NCBI RefSeq assembly: GCF_008370255.1
Contig: NZ_SEUI01000005.1
Location: forward strand, 118,006-182,005
Origin: Pseudoalteromonas sp. FUC4
GTDB taxonomy: Bacteria; Pseudomonadota; Gammaproteobacteria; Enterobacterales; Alteromonadaceae
Reading direction: 5' to 3'
Length of the DNA stretch: 64,000 bases
Shown here: in pieces, positions 1-9,459 of the stretch
How positions within the stretch are numbered: the first letter of the stretch is position 1
Layout: every line of letters starts with the position of its first letter
Made by a program: the position numbers and the translations under genes
The notes under the pieces: generated by a model
Told to the model about the DNA's origin: nothing
Database searches by the model: none
Seen by the model: only the letters and a program-made list of their open reading frames with translations

Positions 1-1
1 A

Positions 2-1144
2 GTAAACAGAGAGTTAAATAAATTATTACCTGATCAGCAAACACTTGATGCAGGCGTAAGAGTATTTACTTATTTTGACTTGCAAAAGCAAACAGCAATG
101 GAAGAGTCGATTGAAAAGAGCTTACCGTATTTGGAAAACCGCCCTAGAACCGAAAAACTAGAAGCGGCCATGATCTCTGTTAACGTAGAAAAGGGCGGTG
201 TATCTGCACTTGTTGCAGGGCGCGATGTTCGTTACTCAGGGTTTAACCGTGTTTTAGATACAAAGCGTAATATCGGCTCGCTGGTAAAGCCTGCCGTGTA
301 TTTAACTGCACTGCAATTACCGCATTATAATTTAGCTACACTGCTTGATGACTCACCAGTACAGGTTACAAACGAGCAAGGTAAAGTGTGGCAACCAGAG
401 AACTTTGATCATCAATACCGTGGTGCAATTCCTTTGTATAAAGCATTTAGTAACAGTATTAATATTCCAGCAGTGAATTTAGGCCTCGATGTAGGTGTTG
501 ATAAGGTAGTTAACACACTAAAAGGTTTAGGTGCCACAGGGGCGATAGATGAATACCCATCGTTGCTTTTAGGGGCTGTTGAAATGTCGAGTTTTGAAGT
601 TGCTCAGCTTTATACAACAATTGCTGCAGATGGCGAATATAAAAAGCTTACTGCAATTTCGGCCTTAACCGACTCAGTTGGTAAAGTACTTTATAAGCAT
701 GAAGTAAATGCAGAGCCTCGTTTTGACAAGTCAGCAATGTATATGACTAAATATGCAATGAAGCGCGTAACGAAAGACGGCACTGCTAAACGCTTAAATT
801 TACACTTCCCATCAATCCAACTAGCAGGTAAAACAGGCACTAGTAATGATTCACGTGATAGCTGGTTTGCAGGTTTTGATCAAAATACAGTGACTGTTGC
901 GTGGCTTGGCCGAGATGACAACAAAAGCACGGGCTTAACAGGCAGTGTAGGCGCATTAGAAGCGTATATTCGTTACTTAAAGCCACTCAACCCACAAGCA
1001 ATAGCTGATACTCGTCCACCATCAATACGCTGGGCATTTGTAAATGAGCAAACGGGTAAGCAGGCACCACCAGGATGTGGCAAGGTGATTCAGCTACCAC
1101 TTAGAGCGAGTGAGTTTGAGCCAAGACCACAGTGTATACGTTAA
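2..1144 (+). CDS. mrcB: Penicillin-binding protein 1B, C-terminal part (5' truncated by window)
   Basis: This is the transpeptidase half of a bifunctional class A penicillin-binding protein, which polymerises and cross-links peptidoglycan at the outer face of the inner membrane. The frame is open from base 2 without a start, so the glycosyltransferase domain and membrane anchor lie upstream of the window. The three transpeptidase motifs are present in order: SxxK as SLVK with the catalytic serine codon near 278, SNS near 449, and KTG (AGKTGT) near 829. Similarity around the linker (GVRVFTYFD) and the short tail after the KTG motif fit PBP1B rather than PBP1A. A strong hairpin terminator follows the stop. 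Confidence 0.9.
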   Translation, partial: VNRELNKLLPDQQTLDAGVRVFTYFDLQKQTAMEESIEKSLPYLENRPRTEKLEAAMISVNVEKGGVSALVAGRDVRYSGFNRVLDTKRNIGSLVKPAVYLTALQLPHYNLATLLDDSPVQVTNEQGKVWQPENFDHQYRGAIPLYKAFSNSINIPAVNLGLDVGVDKVVNTLKGLGATGAIDEYPSLLLGAVEMSSFEVAQLYTTIAADGEYKKLTAISALTDSVGKVLYKHEVNAEPRFDKSAMYMTKYAMKRVTKDGTAKRLNLHFPSIQLAGKTGTSNDSRDSWFAGFDQNTVTVAWLGRDDNKSTGLTGSVGALEAYIRYLKPLNPQAIADTRPPSIRWAFVNEQTGKQAPPGCGKVIQLPLRASEFEPRPQCIR

Positions 1145-1160
1145 TTTAAGATTACTTTAA

Positions 1161-1194
1161 ACAACAAAGCCGCTTATTTAGCGGCTTTGTTGTG
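1161..1194. terminator. Bidirectional intrinsic terminator between mrcB and the chemoreceptor
   Basis: A perfect 14-bp stem (1161-1174 with 1180-1193) with a 5-nt loop sits between two convergent genes. A-rich and T-rich flanks on the two sides allow it to serve both strands. Confidence 0.85.
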
Positions 1195-1209
1195 AGTTGT
1201 AGTTAACGC

Positions 1210-3051
1210 TTAAGATTTAAAAAACTGCATTGATTTGGTTAAATCATTAGATAAGCGACTTAGCTGCTGTGCATCTTGCAGCGTTGATTGAGCTGATGTT
1301 AGCGTCTGATCTGCTAAATTACTTACCTCTTGTGAATCATTCAATGCTTGTGTTGTGGCATTAGATTGCTGTTTAACACGCTCTGCAATAACTTCACCCT
1401 GATGTTTAATATCACCCATGCTTTGTTCTGCACTTTGCAATACATCATTAGTTTGATTGGCTGCTTTTACTGATTGCTCCATTTTTTCAACACTTGAGCG
1501 CATTTTTTGCTGAGTGTCGTCAGATGCCTGTTGTAAGGAACTAATAATTTGGTGAATTTCTTGGGTTTGCGTTTGTGTACGCTGAGCAAGTGTTCTTACC
1601 TCATCGGCTACAACGGCAAATCCACGACCATGCTCGCCGGCTCGTGCGGCTTCAATAGCGGCATTAAGTGCAAGCAAGTTTGTTTGATCTGCTATCTCAC
1701 TGATCCCTTTGCTAACTTTGCTAATTTCTTGGCTATCTTGTGCTAGCTTATCGAGCGCTTGTTGGCTTTCTGCAAATTCAATTTGTAGATTTTGCATATA
1801 TTTAGCAAGCTCCATTGTATTGTCTGAACCTTGTTTTACATGCATTGCAGCATCTTGCGCGGTAAGTGTTGCTTGGTGCGCTGATTCTTCAACTGCAAGT
1901 GCGTTTTGAGCCATTTCACTTAAAGCATTATAAATAGCGTTTACTCGGATTTGCTGTTTTGAAACGTCATTGCTTGTTTGGCTACTCGCATGTGATAGCG
2001 ATTTAGTTGCGCCGCATAGCTCTTCTGTACTGGTTTTAACATCAAATAATAAGTGTGAAAATGCGTTAAGTAATGCGTTGTAACGCGATGCAATAATTCC
2101 CATTTCATCATTAGTGCTTGAATCGATAGTTGCATTTAAGTCGCCATTCGCGGCTCTATTCGCGGCATCAGCAAAGCGATTAATGGTATCAACAACCGCA
2201 AAATAAAAGCCTATCATTAAATAAAATGCAAATAATAAACTAATCAATGAAGCAGCTAAAACAAGATTTCGTGTCCACTGTTGAGTCTGTAGTTTTGCTT
2301 CAATAAGGCTCTCAAGTGTTGGAATGCTCTTACTAACAAGTTGATTAATACTGCTGTGAACGTTGTTTGTTAGCTTAGTGAACTCTGCTTGAGTTAATAA
2401 AATGTCATCTGGCTCAAGTAGTTTTTCATCTATCGCTTTTTTGAATGCACCCACAGCACTGTGTAAGTTAGTTAAAGGAGGCATGAGCGCTTTGTTTACT
2501 GATTTATCTGCATTGGTGGCTACATTGAGTATTTTATCGAGTTGTTTTTCGTATAAAGGAAGTGACTTACTAAAATTTGAAAGTGCTATAAACGTATCGG
2601 GCGTAAAACGATTACTAGCTAAAACAGTATTAGCGCTTTGCGCTGTTGAGTTTATTTGCATTATAAGTGCAGGAACTGGCGTGACTAAAGAGCGGTTTAC
2701 ATAAGCGCTTGCTAATTGATTGTCTAAGGCTAGATTTGATTGAATAGAAACAAGTTCAAGTACTTCATTTGCTTGAGTGTTTTTTATATCAAAGCCGAGT
2801 GAACGGGCTATTTTTATATTTTGATTTATATCACCTTGCATCAAGTTTGAAAGTATAGGTCTGTAGCCTTTTAGGCCTTGCTGCTGCATTTTTGAAACAG
2901 TAATACTGTCACTTAATAATGAGACTAAAAAAAACAAACTAAGAGCAAGAGGAACGAGTAAAATTCCAAACATTAAGCTGATTTTAGTTTTGTATTTTAA
3001 ATTTGCCATTAGCTGGATAGCGGGAAAAGAAAATTGACGTAATCCTGACAT
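1210..3051 (-). CDS. Methyl-accepting chemotaxis protein (transmembrane chemoreceptor)
   Basis: A 613-residue inner-membrane chemoreceptor that senses an unknown ligand and controls the CheA kinase. It has a first membrane helix at about residues 25-47, a periplasmic helical sensor domain of about 215 residues, a second membrane helix at about 262-287, a HAMP segment, and a C-terminal signalling domain. The conserved hairpin tip is clear: the stretch from [12 protein letters not shown] through [19 protein letters not shown] is the near-invariant MCP core. No pentapeptide CheR tether is visible at the C-terminus (it ends MQFFKS). It is monocistronic, convergent with mrcB, and followed by the shared terminator. 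The ligand cannot be inferred. Confidence 0.92.
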   Translation of the reverse strand: MSGLRQFSFPAIQLMANLKYKTKISLMFGILLVPLALSLFFLVSLLSDSITVSKMQQQGLKGYRPILSNLMQGDINQNIKIARSLGFDIKNTQANEVLELVSIQSNLALDNQLASAYVNRSLVTPVPALIMQINSTAQSANTVLASNRFTPDTFIALSNFSKSLPLYEKQLDKILNVATNADKSVNKALMPPLTNLHSAVGAFKKAIDEKLLEPDDILLTQAEFTKLTNNVHSSINQLVSKSIPTLESLIEAKLQTQQWTRNLVLAASLISLLFAFYLMIGFYFAVVDTINRFADAANRAANGDLNATIDSSTNDEMGIIASRYNALLNAFSHLLFDVKTSTEELCGATKSLSHASSQTSNDVSKQQIRVNAIYNALSEMAQNALAVEESAHQATLTAQDAAMHVKQGSDNTMELAKYMQNLQIEFAESQQALDKLAQDSQEISKVSKGISEIADQTNLLALNAAIEAARAGEHGRGFAVVADEVRTLAQRTQTQTQEIHQIISSLQQASDDTQQKMRSSVEKMEQSVKAANQTNDVLQSAEQSMGDIKHQGEVIAERVKQQSNATTQALNDSQEVSNLADQTLTSAQSTLQDAQQLSRLSNDLTKSMQFFKS

Positions 3052-3138
3052 AAGGCTCTCTTGTATTTTTGTAATTAGGGTAAAGGTGAATAGACCTTGT
3101 TATGCTTAATTATCATTCATTTATAATACTTTACAAAT

Positions 3139-3163
3139 AAAAAAAGCCCTTTCGGGCTTTTTT
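3139..3163 (-). terminator. Intrinsic terminator of hemL
   Basis: Short GC stem (AGCCC/GGGCT) with TTTC/GAAA loop and T-runs on both strands, about 65 bp past the hemL stop. The region between it and 3051 must hold the promoter of the chemoreceptor. Confidence 0.75.
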
Positions 3164-3229
3164 CAATCTTTAGTCTTAATTACACACTTTAAAAACAAGC
3201 GCTTATAAAATATAAAAAGTAATTTTAAC

Positions 3230-4510
3230 TTAAAGTTTAGCAAACGAGCGTTCTGCCGCCGCTATTGTGTCTTTTACTTCTTGCTCAGTATGCGCAGCAC
3301 ATACAAAACCAGCTTCAAATGCTGATGGAGCAAGGTAGACACCTTCTTCAAGCATAAGGTGGAAAAAACGTTTGAAGCGCTCTAGGTCACACTCAGTAGC
3401 TTGTTTGTAGGTCGTTACTTTTTCAGCATCAGTAAAAAAGAATCCATACATGCCGCCAGCATAGTTAGTTGTTAGCGCAATACCGGCTTTTTTAGCACCA
3501 GCTTCAAAGCCTTCACAAATTGCTTTTGAAATAGCTTCTAACTTATCGTGTAGACCTGGCTCACTTAATAGCTCAAGAGATTTTAAACCTGCAGCCATTG
3601 CAATAGGGTTACCAGAAAGAGTACCCGCTTGGTAAACAGGTCCTACAGGCGCAATGTAATCCATTATTTCTGTTTTACCACCAAATGCGCCAACAGGCAT
3701 GCCGCCGCCAATTACTTTACCTAAACAGGTAAGGTCTGGTTTAATGTTGTAATAAGCTTGTGCGCCGCCAAGTGCAACACGAAAGCCCGTCATTACTTCA
3801 TCAAAAATAAGCACAGACTTGTATTCATCACATATTGCGCGTAAACCTTCTAAAAAGCCTTCAACAGGTGGAATGCAGTTCATGTTACCAGCTACCGGCT
3901 CTACAATAATACAGGCAATTTCGTCTGCGTATTTTGCAAAAATAGCTTTTACTTCATCTAAGTTATTAAACGAAACTGTAAGTGTATGCTTAGCAAAGTC
4001 TTCAGGAATACCTGGAGAATTAGGCACACCCATTGTTAGTGCACCAGAGCCCGCCTTAACTAATAACGAGTCAGCGTGACCGTGGTAACAACCTTCAAAT
4101 TTTAATATTTTATCGCGACCGGTAAAGCCACGTGCTAAGCGAATTGCACTCATTGTCGCTTCAGTGCCTGAGCTAACCATGCGTACTTTTTCGATTGATG
4201 GAACTAGCTCTTTTACTTTTTCAGCCATTAGTATTTCGGCTTCAGTTGGTGCGCCATAGCTAAGGCCATTTTCTACAGCTTCGTGTACGGCTTGTTTAAT
4301 TGCAGGGTGGTTATGGCCCATGATCATAGGCCCCCAAGAGCCAACATAATCAATGTAACGATTACCGTCGGCATCAAATGTAAACGCGCCTTCTGCTTTT
4401 GTAATGAATAGTGGAGTACCGCCTACACCATTAAAAGCACGAACTGGTGAGTTTACGCCACCAGGAATAGAAGCTTGGGCGCGTTCAAATAAGTCTTGGC
4501 TAATTGTCAT
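3230..4510 (-). CDS. hemL: Glutamate-1-semialdehyde 2,1-aminomutase
   Basis: This PLP enzyme converts glutamate-1-semialdehyde to 5-aminolevulinate, the second step of the C5 pathway to haem. At 426 residues it has the normal family length. The PLP lysine is K265 in the signature [17 protein letters not shown], preceded by the PLP-binding aspartate in FDEVMTGFR and the N-terminal [11 protein letters not shown] signature. It starts ATG 33 bp downstream of pyrB on the same strand, so the two may be cotranscribed although their pathways differ. hemJ, a later step of haem synthesis, is the next gene but one upstream. An intrinsic terminator follows. Confidence 0.97.
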   Translation of the reverse strand: MTISQDLFERAQASIPGGVNSPVRAFNGVGGTPLFITKAEGAFTFDADGNRYIDYVGSWGPMIMGHNHPAIKQAVHEAVENGLSYGAPTEAEILMAEKVKELVPSIEKVRMVSSGTEATMSAIRLARGFTGRDKILKFEGCYHGHADSLLVKAGSGALTMGVPNSPGIPEDFAKHTLTVSFNNLDEVKAIFAKYADEIACIIVEPVAGNMNCIPPVEGFLEGLRAICDEYKSVLIFDEVMTGFRVALGGAQAYYNIKPDLTCLGKVIGGGMPVGAFGGKTEIMDYIAPVGPVYQAGTLSGNPIAMAAGLKSLELLSEPGLHDKLEAISKAICEGFEAGAKKAGIALTTNYAGGMYGFFFTDAEKVTTYKQATECDLERFKRFFHLMLEEGVYLAPSAFEAGFVCAAHTEQEVKDTIAAAERSFAKL

Positions 4511-4543
4511 GAAAAATCCTATAAATTGTCACTTAAAAGGGGG

Positions 4544-5560
4544 TTAGCTGTCGCGTTTGCGGCTAAACCAAGGTACGTCTACTTCATACTTATCGACTTT
4601 GTTTTCTACGCCGAGTGTTAAAGCAAACAGTGCCATACGAATTAATACGCCATTTTGTACCTGGCGAAATATTGCTAAATTGTCGTTACTGTTTAAGTCG
4701 TTATCAAGCTCGTTGGCTTCTAAGCGACTGTCACGTGGAAGAGGATGCATTAATACTGAGTTAGGCTTACAGTGAGCGCTGTAAATAGACTGGCTAATCC
4801 TAAAGCCACCACGGTATTTATTTGCTTCTTCCTGCGAAGGAAAACGCTCTTCTTGAATACGAGTTTGGTAAACAATATCGGCTGCTAAATTACCTTCCAT
4901 CTTATTTACTAGCTCAATTTTATGCCCAGCATTTTCTACTGCATCTAAAATGCTTGTTGGCATTTGTAAGCCATCAGGCGCGACCATCGAAAACTTTACG
5001 TTTTTATAATGGCACAATAGTTTAGATAAAGAGTGCACTGTGCGGCCATATTTTAAATCGCCAACCAGGGCTATATGCATGCCATCAATATTTTGACCAA
5101 AACGATGTAATTCGCGCTCAATGGTTAGTAGGTCGAGCAATGCTTGAGTAGGGTGCTCATTTGGGCCGTCACCACCATTAATAACTGGTACAGTACAACC
5201 ATCAGCAAATTCGCTTACAGAGCCTGCATCAGGATGGCGCATAGCTACGGCATCAGCGTAAGCTGAAATAACTCGAGCAGTATCGTAAAGAGACTCACCC
5301 TTAGCAAGGGCTGAACTTTGCATACCTGTAGTTTCACGTACGCCACCGCCAAGTAAGTTAAAGGCGGTGCCAAAGCTAACTCGTGTACGAGTGCTTGGTT
5401 CAAAAAACAAATTAGCTAAAATAGCGCCTTCTAGAACCGTAGTTTGCTTTTGCTTTTTAGCATAAGGCTCCATTTTTTTTGCTACTGCAAAAATACGTTC
5501 AATGCAGTCTCTGTCTAGCTGATTTACAGACAGTATATGCTCACCTTGGAAACTTAACAT
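4544..5560 (-). CDS. pyrB: Aspartate carbamoyltransferase, catalytic chain
   Basis: It condenses carbamoyl phosphate with aspartate in the first committed step of pyrimidine synthesis. The carbamoyl-phosphate motif STRTR is at residues 56-60, followed by HPTQALLD and the aspartate-side motif HPLPRDSR. I place the start at the ATG at 5560, which has AGGA eight bases upstream, giving 338 residues; an upstream in-frame TTG at 5578 lacks such a site. The chain is longer than the approximately 310-residue E. coli PyrB, with extra sequence in the C-terminal half, and no pyrI regulatory-chain gene follows. That suggests an unregulated or differently regulated trimer; this is inference. hemL follows after 33 bp. 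Confidence 0.93.
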   Translation of the reverse strand: MLSFQGEHILSVNQLDRDCIERIFAVAKKMEPYAKKQKQTTVLEGAILANLFFEPSTRTRVSFGTAFNLLGGGVRETTGMQSSALAKGESLYDTARVISAYADAVAMRHPDAGSVSEFADGCTVPVINGGDGPNEHPTQALLDLLTIERELHRFGQNIDGMHIALVGDLKYGRTVHSLSKLLCHYKNVKFSMVAPDGLQMPTSILDAVENAGHKIELVNKMEGNLAADIVYQTRIQEERFPSQEEANKYRGGFRISQSIYSAHCKPNSVLMHPLPRDSRLEANELDNDLNSNDNLAIFRQVQNGVLIRMALFALTLGVENKVDKYEVDVPWFSRKRDS

Positions 5561-5586
5561 GGGGTTATTCCTAATCAATCAAATGG

Positions 5587-5621
5587 GCGCGATAATCCAT
5601 AAATGGGGCACGCAATCGCGC
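5587..5621 (-). promoter_or_regulatory. Hairpin in the pyrB leader
   Basis: The halves GCGCGAT (5587-5593) and ATCGCGC (5615-5621) form a perfect 7-bp inverted repeat with a 21-nt loop just upstream of the pyrB ribosome-binding site. It could be a leader hairpin or an operator. There is no T-run, so it is not an evident attenuator. Confidence 0.3.
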
Positions 5622-5674
5622 GTGTTATAACAAGTATTGTAAATTGCAGCGCAGTTTAACATGCACCGAAATGC

Positions 5675-6109
5675 TTATAAATTAGGTTTTATTACCGCAA
5701 GAGCCACTATGATGAGTAGCGCAATAACTGGGAGCTCATTAAAAATACGGTAAAAGCGGTCTGTTTTAGTGTTGCGGTCATGTTTAAAGTCACTCAATAA
5801 CTTAAAACAGTAGCCGTGGTATATATATAATATGATCACCAGCACTAGTTTATAGTGCAGCCACATACTGTATCTAAACCAATCACGACCATATTCAACA
5901 ATGGTTAATACACCAAATACAGCGGTTAATACAGCAAATGGGGTAACGAAATAAAGTAGTCTGCGCTCCATAACTTTTAGCATAGAGTTACATGATCTTT
6001 CTTCACTCATCGCGTGATATACAAATAAGCGAGGCAAATAAAAAATACCGGCAAACCATGCAATCATAAAAAATATGTGGAGTGTTTTATAAATCAATAA
6101 TGCGCTCAT
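5675..6109 (-). CDS. hemJ: Protoporphyrinogen oxidase HemJ-type membrane protein
   Basis: A 144-residue protein with four predicted membrane helices and the HemJ (UPF0093) pattern: the conserved histidine in the first helix (KTLHIFFMIAWFAG), the following FYLPRLFVYH segment, and a conserved lysine at the start of helix three (HYKLVLVI). HemJ oxidises protoporphyrinogen IX to protoporphyrin IX in bacteria lacking HemG/HemY. It lies 14 bp downstream of the chloride-channel gene, so it is probably in the same transcript, and shares the neighbourhood with hemL. The CopD superfamily is the broader relative. Confidence 0.85.
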   Translation of the reverse strand: MSALLIYKTLHIFFMIAWFAGIFYLPRLFVYHAMSEERSCNSMLKVMERRLLYFVTPFAVLTAVFGVLTIVEYGRDWFRYSMWLHYKLVLVIILYIYHGYCFKLLSDFKHDRNTKTDRFYRIFNELPVIALLIIVALAVIKPNL

Positions 6110-6123
6110 AATAGTCCTATTGT

Positions 6124-7806
6124 TTAAAGTAAGCTGTTACGTATGGTTAAAATATGGTGAATTTGATCCCAGCGTAATAGCCCCATAATTTGTTGATTAT
6201 CTAAAAGGTTATAAACGTAAAGCGCGCCACTTCTTTTATCTTTCAGTATATCGAATGCATCGGCTAGAGTGGCTTGGCTGCTGATGCCCTGCAAGCTAAT
6301 GTAGTTTATATTTATTGTTTCATTAGACATTAGCGTTAAATCGTATTCAGCGAGGCGGTAACCATTTTCTTCGTCAAAAACAATTAACGGGGTTTGGCTA
6401 TCCATCGCATCTAGCGTGTTTTTTATTTGTTCTTTGTCATCTGAGTAAAGCAATTTAAAGTCTTCATCCATATCATCCATTATCCCCACTTTTTGTAATG
6501 CTTCAGTCGCGGGAGATACATGGTACGGTAATCCCTGAAAGTCTAACTGCTGCAAAAATATGGAGCGATTTCCAAAAAATTGCAATGCAGTTACATATGC
6601 AGTGGTTATAACTATCATCGCAGGAACGATTATTTCAGGTGATGATGTAAGCTCCATGACTGTTGTTAAAGCAGCAAGTGGTGCATGCAGTGTTGCCGCT
6701 AATAATCCAGCCATACCTAACACCCCATACGTACCCGCAATATCAGTACCCGGGCTAATATATTGAGCAAAAAAGGCCATTAAAGTCCCAATTAATACGC
6801 CAAGTCCAATTACCGGACCAATTAAACCACCAGGTATACCCAAGCCGATAGCAAACAATGTGGCAAGTAGTTTAGCGATTAAAATGGTAGTAAGCAGCTT
6901 TACGTTATCAGGCGATTCAACCGCGATAGTAATCGCACTCATACCAGAACCCATAGCATGAGGCACTGCGTAAGCTATCAAGCTGGCAATACAGCCTGCG
7001 ATTAGTAAACGAGGAAACATACTTAAAGGTTTAAATGTTTTAATAATTAACATTAAATTTTGATTAAAGCTAAATGCTATAGCGCCAAGCGCCATACCGC
7101 ATAATATTAAATACGGGTAATGCCAACCACTTAATGGCGCTATTGTAATGAGTGCAAGTTCAGAGCCTTCACCAAAAACAAACTGTGTTGCCAGTGCGCC
7201 AGTAACAGCGGCAAGCATGATAGGTACAAATATATGTACTTTATATTCACGAAGTACCACTTCCATAACAAAAATAACGGCTGCAAGTGGAGTATTAAAC
7301 GACGCGGCTATACCTGCCGCTACTCCACAACCACTTAGAGTACGCATGGCATTATGCGGTAAATGCAGCTTATCCGCCAAAATACTCGCCCCTGTTGCGC
7401 CCATATGCACGGAAGGCCCTTCTCGGCCAACTGAAAAACCGCTAATGAGAGCAAGAGCGCCACCAACAAATTGATTAACCGTATTGTATAAAGGCATTTG
7501 CCCATAGTGACGTTTAATTCTGTGTATAACAAAGGGGATACCCAAACGGTAATGTTTAAACCCAGTAAATGCAGCAAACGTAGCTATTAGTAATGCAGCA
7601 ACTAAAGGCATTAGTACACGTTCAAGTGTTGGTAGGGTAGTAAAGTTGTCAGGTGTTTCTAAAAATAAGCTTTGGAAAAAAAGAATGGTTAAGCGAAATA
7701 AAATAATAAAAAATGCAGCAATTAATCCGGCAACTACGCCTAATAAGCATAATTGTACAGATGTTTTAGGTTTTGCCAGCCGACGCCTGAGTTGCTCAAG
7801 CCACAT
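6124..7806 (-). CDS. CLC-family chloride channel or H+/Cl- antiporter with C-terminal CBS domains
   Basis: A 560-residue inner-membrane protein of the CLC family. The selectivity-filter motifs are present: GREGPSVHMGA with the gating glutamate, the GSGMSAITI segment corresponding to GSGIP, and GIPGGLIGPVIGLG. About 400 residues of membrane helices are followed by a cytoplasmic tail of about 130 residues with two CBS-like units (one near the motif VIFDEENGYRLAEY, one at the end near LADAFDIL). The tail is absent from E. coli ClcA, so nucleotide or ionic control is likely. The start ATG at 7806 has GAGGA eight bases upstream. Whether it is a channel or an antiporter is not decided by sequence alone. 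Confidence 0.9.
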   Translation of the reverse strand: MWLEQLRRRLAKPKTSVQLCLLGVVAGLIAAFFIILFRLTILFFQSLFLETPDNFTTLPTLERVLMPLVAALLIATFAAFTGFKHYRLGIPFVIHRIKRHYGQMPLYNTVNQFVGGALALISGFSVGREGPSVHMGATGASILADKLHLPHNAMRTLSGCGVAAGIAASFNTPLAAVIFVMEVVLREYKVHIFVPIMLAAVTGALATQFVFGEGSELALITIAPLSGWHYPYLILCGMALGAIAFSFNQNLMLIIKTFKPLSMFPRLLIAGCIASLIAYAVPHAMGSGMSAITIAVESPDNVKLLTTILIAKLLATLFAIGLGIPGGLIGPVIGLGVLIGTLMAFFAQYISPGTDIAGTYGVLGMAGLLAATLHAPLAALTTVMELTSSPEIIVPAMIVITTAYVTALQFFGNRSIFLQQLDFQGLPYHVSPATEALQKVGIMDDMDEDFKLLYSDDKEQIKNTLDAMDSQTPLIVFDEENGYRLAEYDLTLMSNETININYISLQGISSQATLADAFDILKDKRSGALYVYNLLDNQQIMGLLRWDQIHHILTIRNSLL

Positions 7807-8066
7807 GCATAATTCCTCGCTGTATTTTTCAGCAGCATTTTAGCAAAAGAGTTTAGCTAAGTCCTTGTGATTTTGAAATTTTCGTAACTTATATTAACAA
7901 TTTGCAATGAAGATTAAGACCTATTGACTATAACTAAAATATTTAATGGGTTTATAGCGTATAAAGGTCGCTTTTAGTTTGCTATAAGTATTATTTTAGC
8001 TAGTTAATGTTTGCCCACTTTTTTACTAATTTATAGGTATAACTTAGAGTAAAGAGTTGTTTTACT
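7807..8066. other. Divergent intergenic region between the CLC gene and erpA
   Basis: About 320 bp of very AT-rich DNA lies between two divergent starts. The erpA-proximal end holds the promoter and IscR site described separately. The CLC-proximal part must hold that gene's promoter, but I see no clear operator there. Confidence 0.6.
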
Positions 8067-8099
8067 ATACTTGATTAAAACACTCGGGTATTAGATAAT
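8067..8099 (+). promoter_or_regulatory. erpA promoter with overlapping IscR type 1 operator
   Basis: Bases 8067-8091 fit the 25-bp IscR type 1 consensus (ATASYYGACTRWWWYAGTCRRSTAT, from memory) at 23 positions; the two departures are T at position 9 and C at position 17. The site lies over a sigma70 promoter with -35 TTGATT (8071-8076), a 17-bp spacer and -10 GATAAT (8094-8099). In E. coli the erpA promoter is likewise under IscR type 1 control, so repression by [2Fe-2S]-IscR is the expected logic. Confidence 0.75.
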
Positions 8100-8128
8100 C
8101 ACGCCATTGCGATATTGAGGGTTTTAAA

Positions 8129-8467
8129 ATGTCTGAAGAATTACCAATTAAGTTCAGCGATGCAGCTGCTGTTCGTGTTAAACAGTTAATCGACGAAGAA
8201 GAAAACCCAGACTTAAAACTGCGTGTTTATGTAACAGGCGGTGGTTGTTCTGGTTTTCAATATGGTTTTACTTTTGATGAAAAAGCGAATCCTGGCGATT
8301 TAGAAATTGTAAAAAATGGTGTAACACTCGTTATCGATCCAATGAGCATTCAGTATTTGGTTGATGGTGAAGTTGATTACACCGAAGGATTAGAAGGCGC
8401 ACGCTTTTTTGTATCTAATCCAAATGCAACAACAACCTGTGGTTGTGGTGCAAGCTTTAGCGTTTAA
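8129..8467 (+). CDS. erpA: A-type iron-sulfur cluster insertion protein ErpA
   Basis: A 112-residue cytoplasmic A-type carrier that delivers Fe-S clusters to apoproteins, including those needed for isoprenoid synthesis and respiration. The three cluster-ligand cysteines are C40 ([11 protein letters not shown]), C104 and C106 ([10 protein letters not shown]), at the spacing of E. coli ErpA. The sequence near the N-terminus ([17 protein letters not shown]) fits ErpA better than IscA. It is a single-gene unit with its own IscR-type promoter and a terminator 20 bp past the stop. Confidence 0.95.
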   Translation: MSEELPIKFSDAAAVRVKQLIDEEENPDLKLRVYVTGGGCSGFQYGFTFDEKANPGDLEIVKNGVTLVIDPMSIQYLVDGEVDYTEGLEGARFFVSNPNATTTCGCGASFSV

Positions 8468-8487
8468 CAGCCAAACGCTAAATAGAA

Positions 8488-8511
8488 TAAAGCCGCTTTT
8501 GCGGCTTTTTT
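8488..8511. terminator. Intrinsic terminator between erpA and the convergent small gene
   Basis: Stem AAAGCCGC/GCGGCTTT with a TTTT loop and a T-run on the plus strand. On the minus strand the same stem is preceded by the A-run needed for a T-run, so it can serve both genes. Confidence 0.85.
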
Positions 8512-8516
8512 AATGC

Positions 8517-8705
8517 CTACAAATCAGTTGGTGCGTATTCGGTAATTTGCATTATCAATACAAAAAAACCAAGCACAAAAGCTGAAAACGCTAAAATATA
8601 TATAAAGCCTTTTTTACCTTGTTTAATTGGTACGCCGTTGTGGCGCAAAAAAAAGTACCAACCTAAACACAATACAATAGGTAATAAAAAAAGAAGTCTG
8701 AACAT
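8517..8705 (-). CDS. Small two-helix membrane protein, function unknown
   Basis: A 62-residue protein with two hydrophobic segments (residues about 2-19 and 34-54) separated by a short basic loop (VPIKQGKKG). I start it at the ATG at 8705, with AAGG nine bases upstream; an in-frame TTG at 8768 would add 21 residues with no better ribosome site. It is convergent with erpA and uses the same terminator. I do not recognise a family. Its hydrophobic pattern and good ribosome site support a real gene. Confidence 0.65.
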   Translation of the reverse strand: MFRLLFLLPIVLCLGWYFFLRHNGVPIKQGKKGFIYILAFSAFVLGFFVLIMQITEYAPTDL

Positions 8706-9149
8706 TATTTGGCCTTTTTGCTGCAAATTATTGCTTAATAATAAACGTGTAACATTAAAAAGGAACAAATATGTTATAAATATTTTTAAGCTATTTTATG
8801 AAGGTAATATTATTTTTTTAATATTTTCTGATGACTTAGGGTAAATATTCAGTGTTTATAAAGGTTTGTTCAGGTTGATTTTGTACCGAGTATGTAATTA
8901 ATTATTTAACCAAAGTGTTAATAGTATATAATGTATCCAAGAATGAGACGGGCAAAATTTCATTCTCAATAAAAAAATCTTTACCATATTATTAGCGTAG
9001 TTTTTAGCTATGTTGGTGGAGTGAGTAGCAACACATGCTTTATTAAGCAATAGCTTGCTATTGAAAGTATGACTGCTTACCTGCCTACGGCTATTGATAG
9101 AAACTACTGCTTTAATGGGTACGTCAAATCATCTAGTAGGAGATGTAAA
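8706..9149. other. AT-rich intergenic region upstream of the XRE regulator
   Basis: About 440 bp without a convincing gene. It holds a perfect 7-bp inverted repeat with a 2-bp centre (CAATAGC at 9048-9054, GCTATTG at 9057-9063), about 90 bp before the regulator start. That is a possible autoregulatory operator. An in-frame ATG at 9069 would extend the regulator but has no ribosome site. Confidence 0.45.
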
Positions 9150-9389
9150 ATGATGGGCAAAACAGTTTCTTCTGAAGAAAATGCAAAGCTAACAAAGTGG
9201 CTTAAAACTAAGCGCCATGAAAAGGGTCATACAATGCGAAGCCTAGCACAAGTGCTTGGAACGCCTCATTCATTTATCGGCAAGATTGAAAATCAAGAAC
9301 GCCGTTTAGATGTCATTGAGTTTGTTCGCTATTGTACAGCTCTAGAAGTTGATCCACATGAAGCACTTAGCTTGCTAAAAGTAGATTAA
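9150..9389 (+). CDS. Small XRE-family helix-turn-helix regulator
   Basis: A 79-residue DNA-binding protein that is essentially one HTH_XRE domain: RSLAQVLGTPHSFIGKIENQER is the helix-turn-helix with the typical SFIGKIENQ recognition helix, at about residues 29-50. I choose the ATG at 9150, with GGAG eight bases upstream, over the upstream in-frame ATG at 9069, whose extra 27 residues look unlike a domain. The short C-terminal part (EALSLLKVD) leaves no room for a ligand domain. The target is unknown; the inverted repeat at 9048-9063 is a candidate for self-control. Confidence 0.85.
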   Translation: MMGKTVSSEENAKLTKWLKTKRHEKGHTMRSLAQVLGTPHSFIGKIENQERRLDVIEFVRYCTALEVDPHEALSLLKVD

Positions 9390-9396
9390 CTCAATA

Positions 9397-9440
9397 ATTG
9401 CTTAGTACACTTTAAGGGGCACTTGATAGTGCTAAGCAAT
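9397..9440. other. Long inverted repeat after the XRE gene
   Basis: ATTGCTTAGTAC (9397-9408) pairs with GTGCTAAGCAAT (9429-9440) in 11 of 12 positions plus one wobble, with a 20-nt loop. There is no T-run, so it is at best a weak terminator. It lies between convergent genes. Confidence 0.45.
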
Positions 9441-9459
9441 ATGTTAATGCAGGGATGCA

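Noticed and set aside
3100-3125. Fur-box-like ATTATCATT upstream of the chemoreceptor
   Set aside because: Only one half resembles the consensus; AT-rich chance match.
9069-9149. Upstream ATG for the XRE regulator
   Set aside because: No ribosome site, and the 27 added residues look unlike a protein domain; the ATG at 9150 has GGAG in place.
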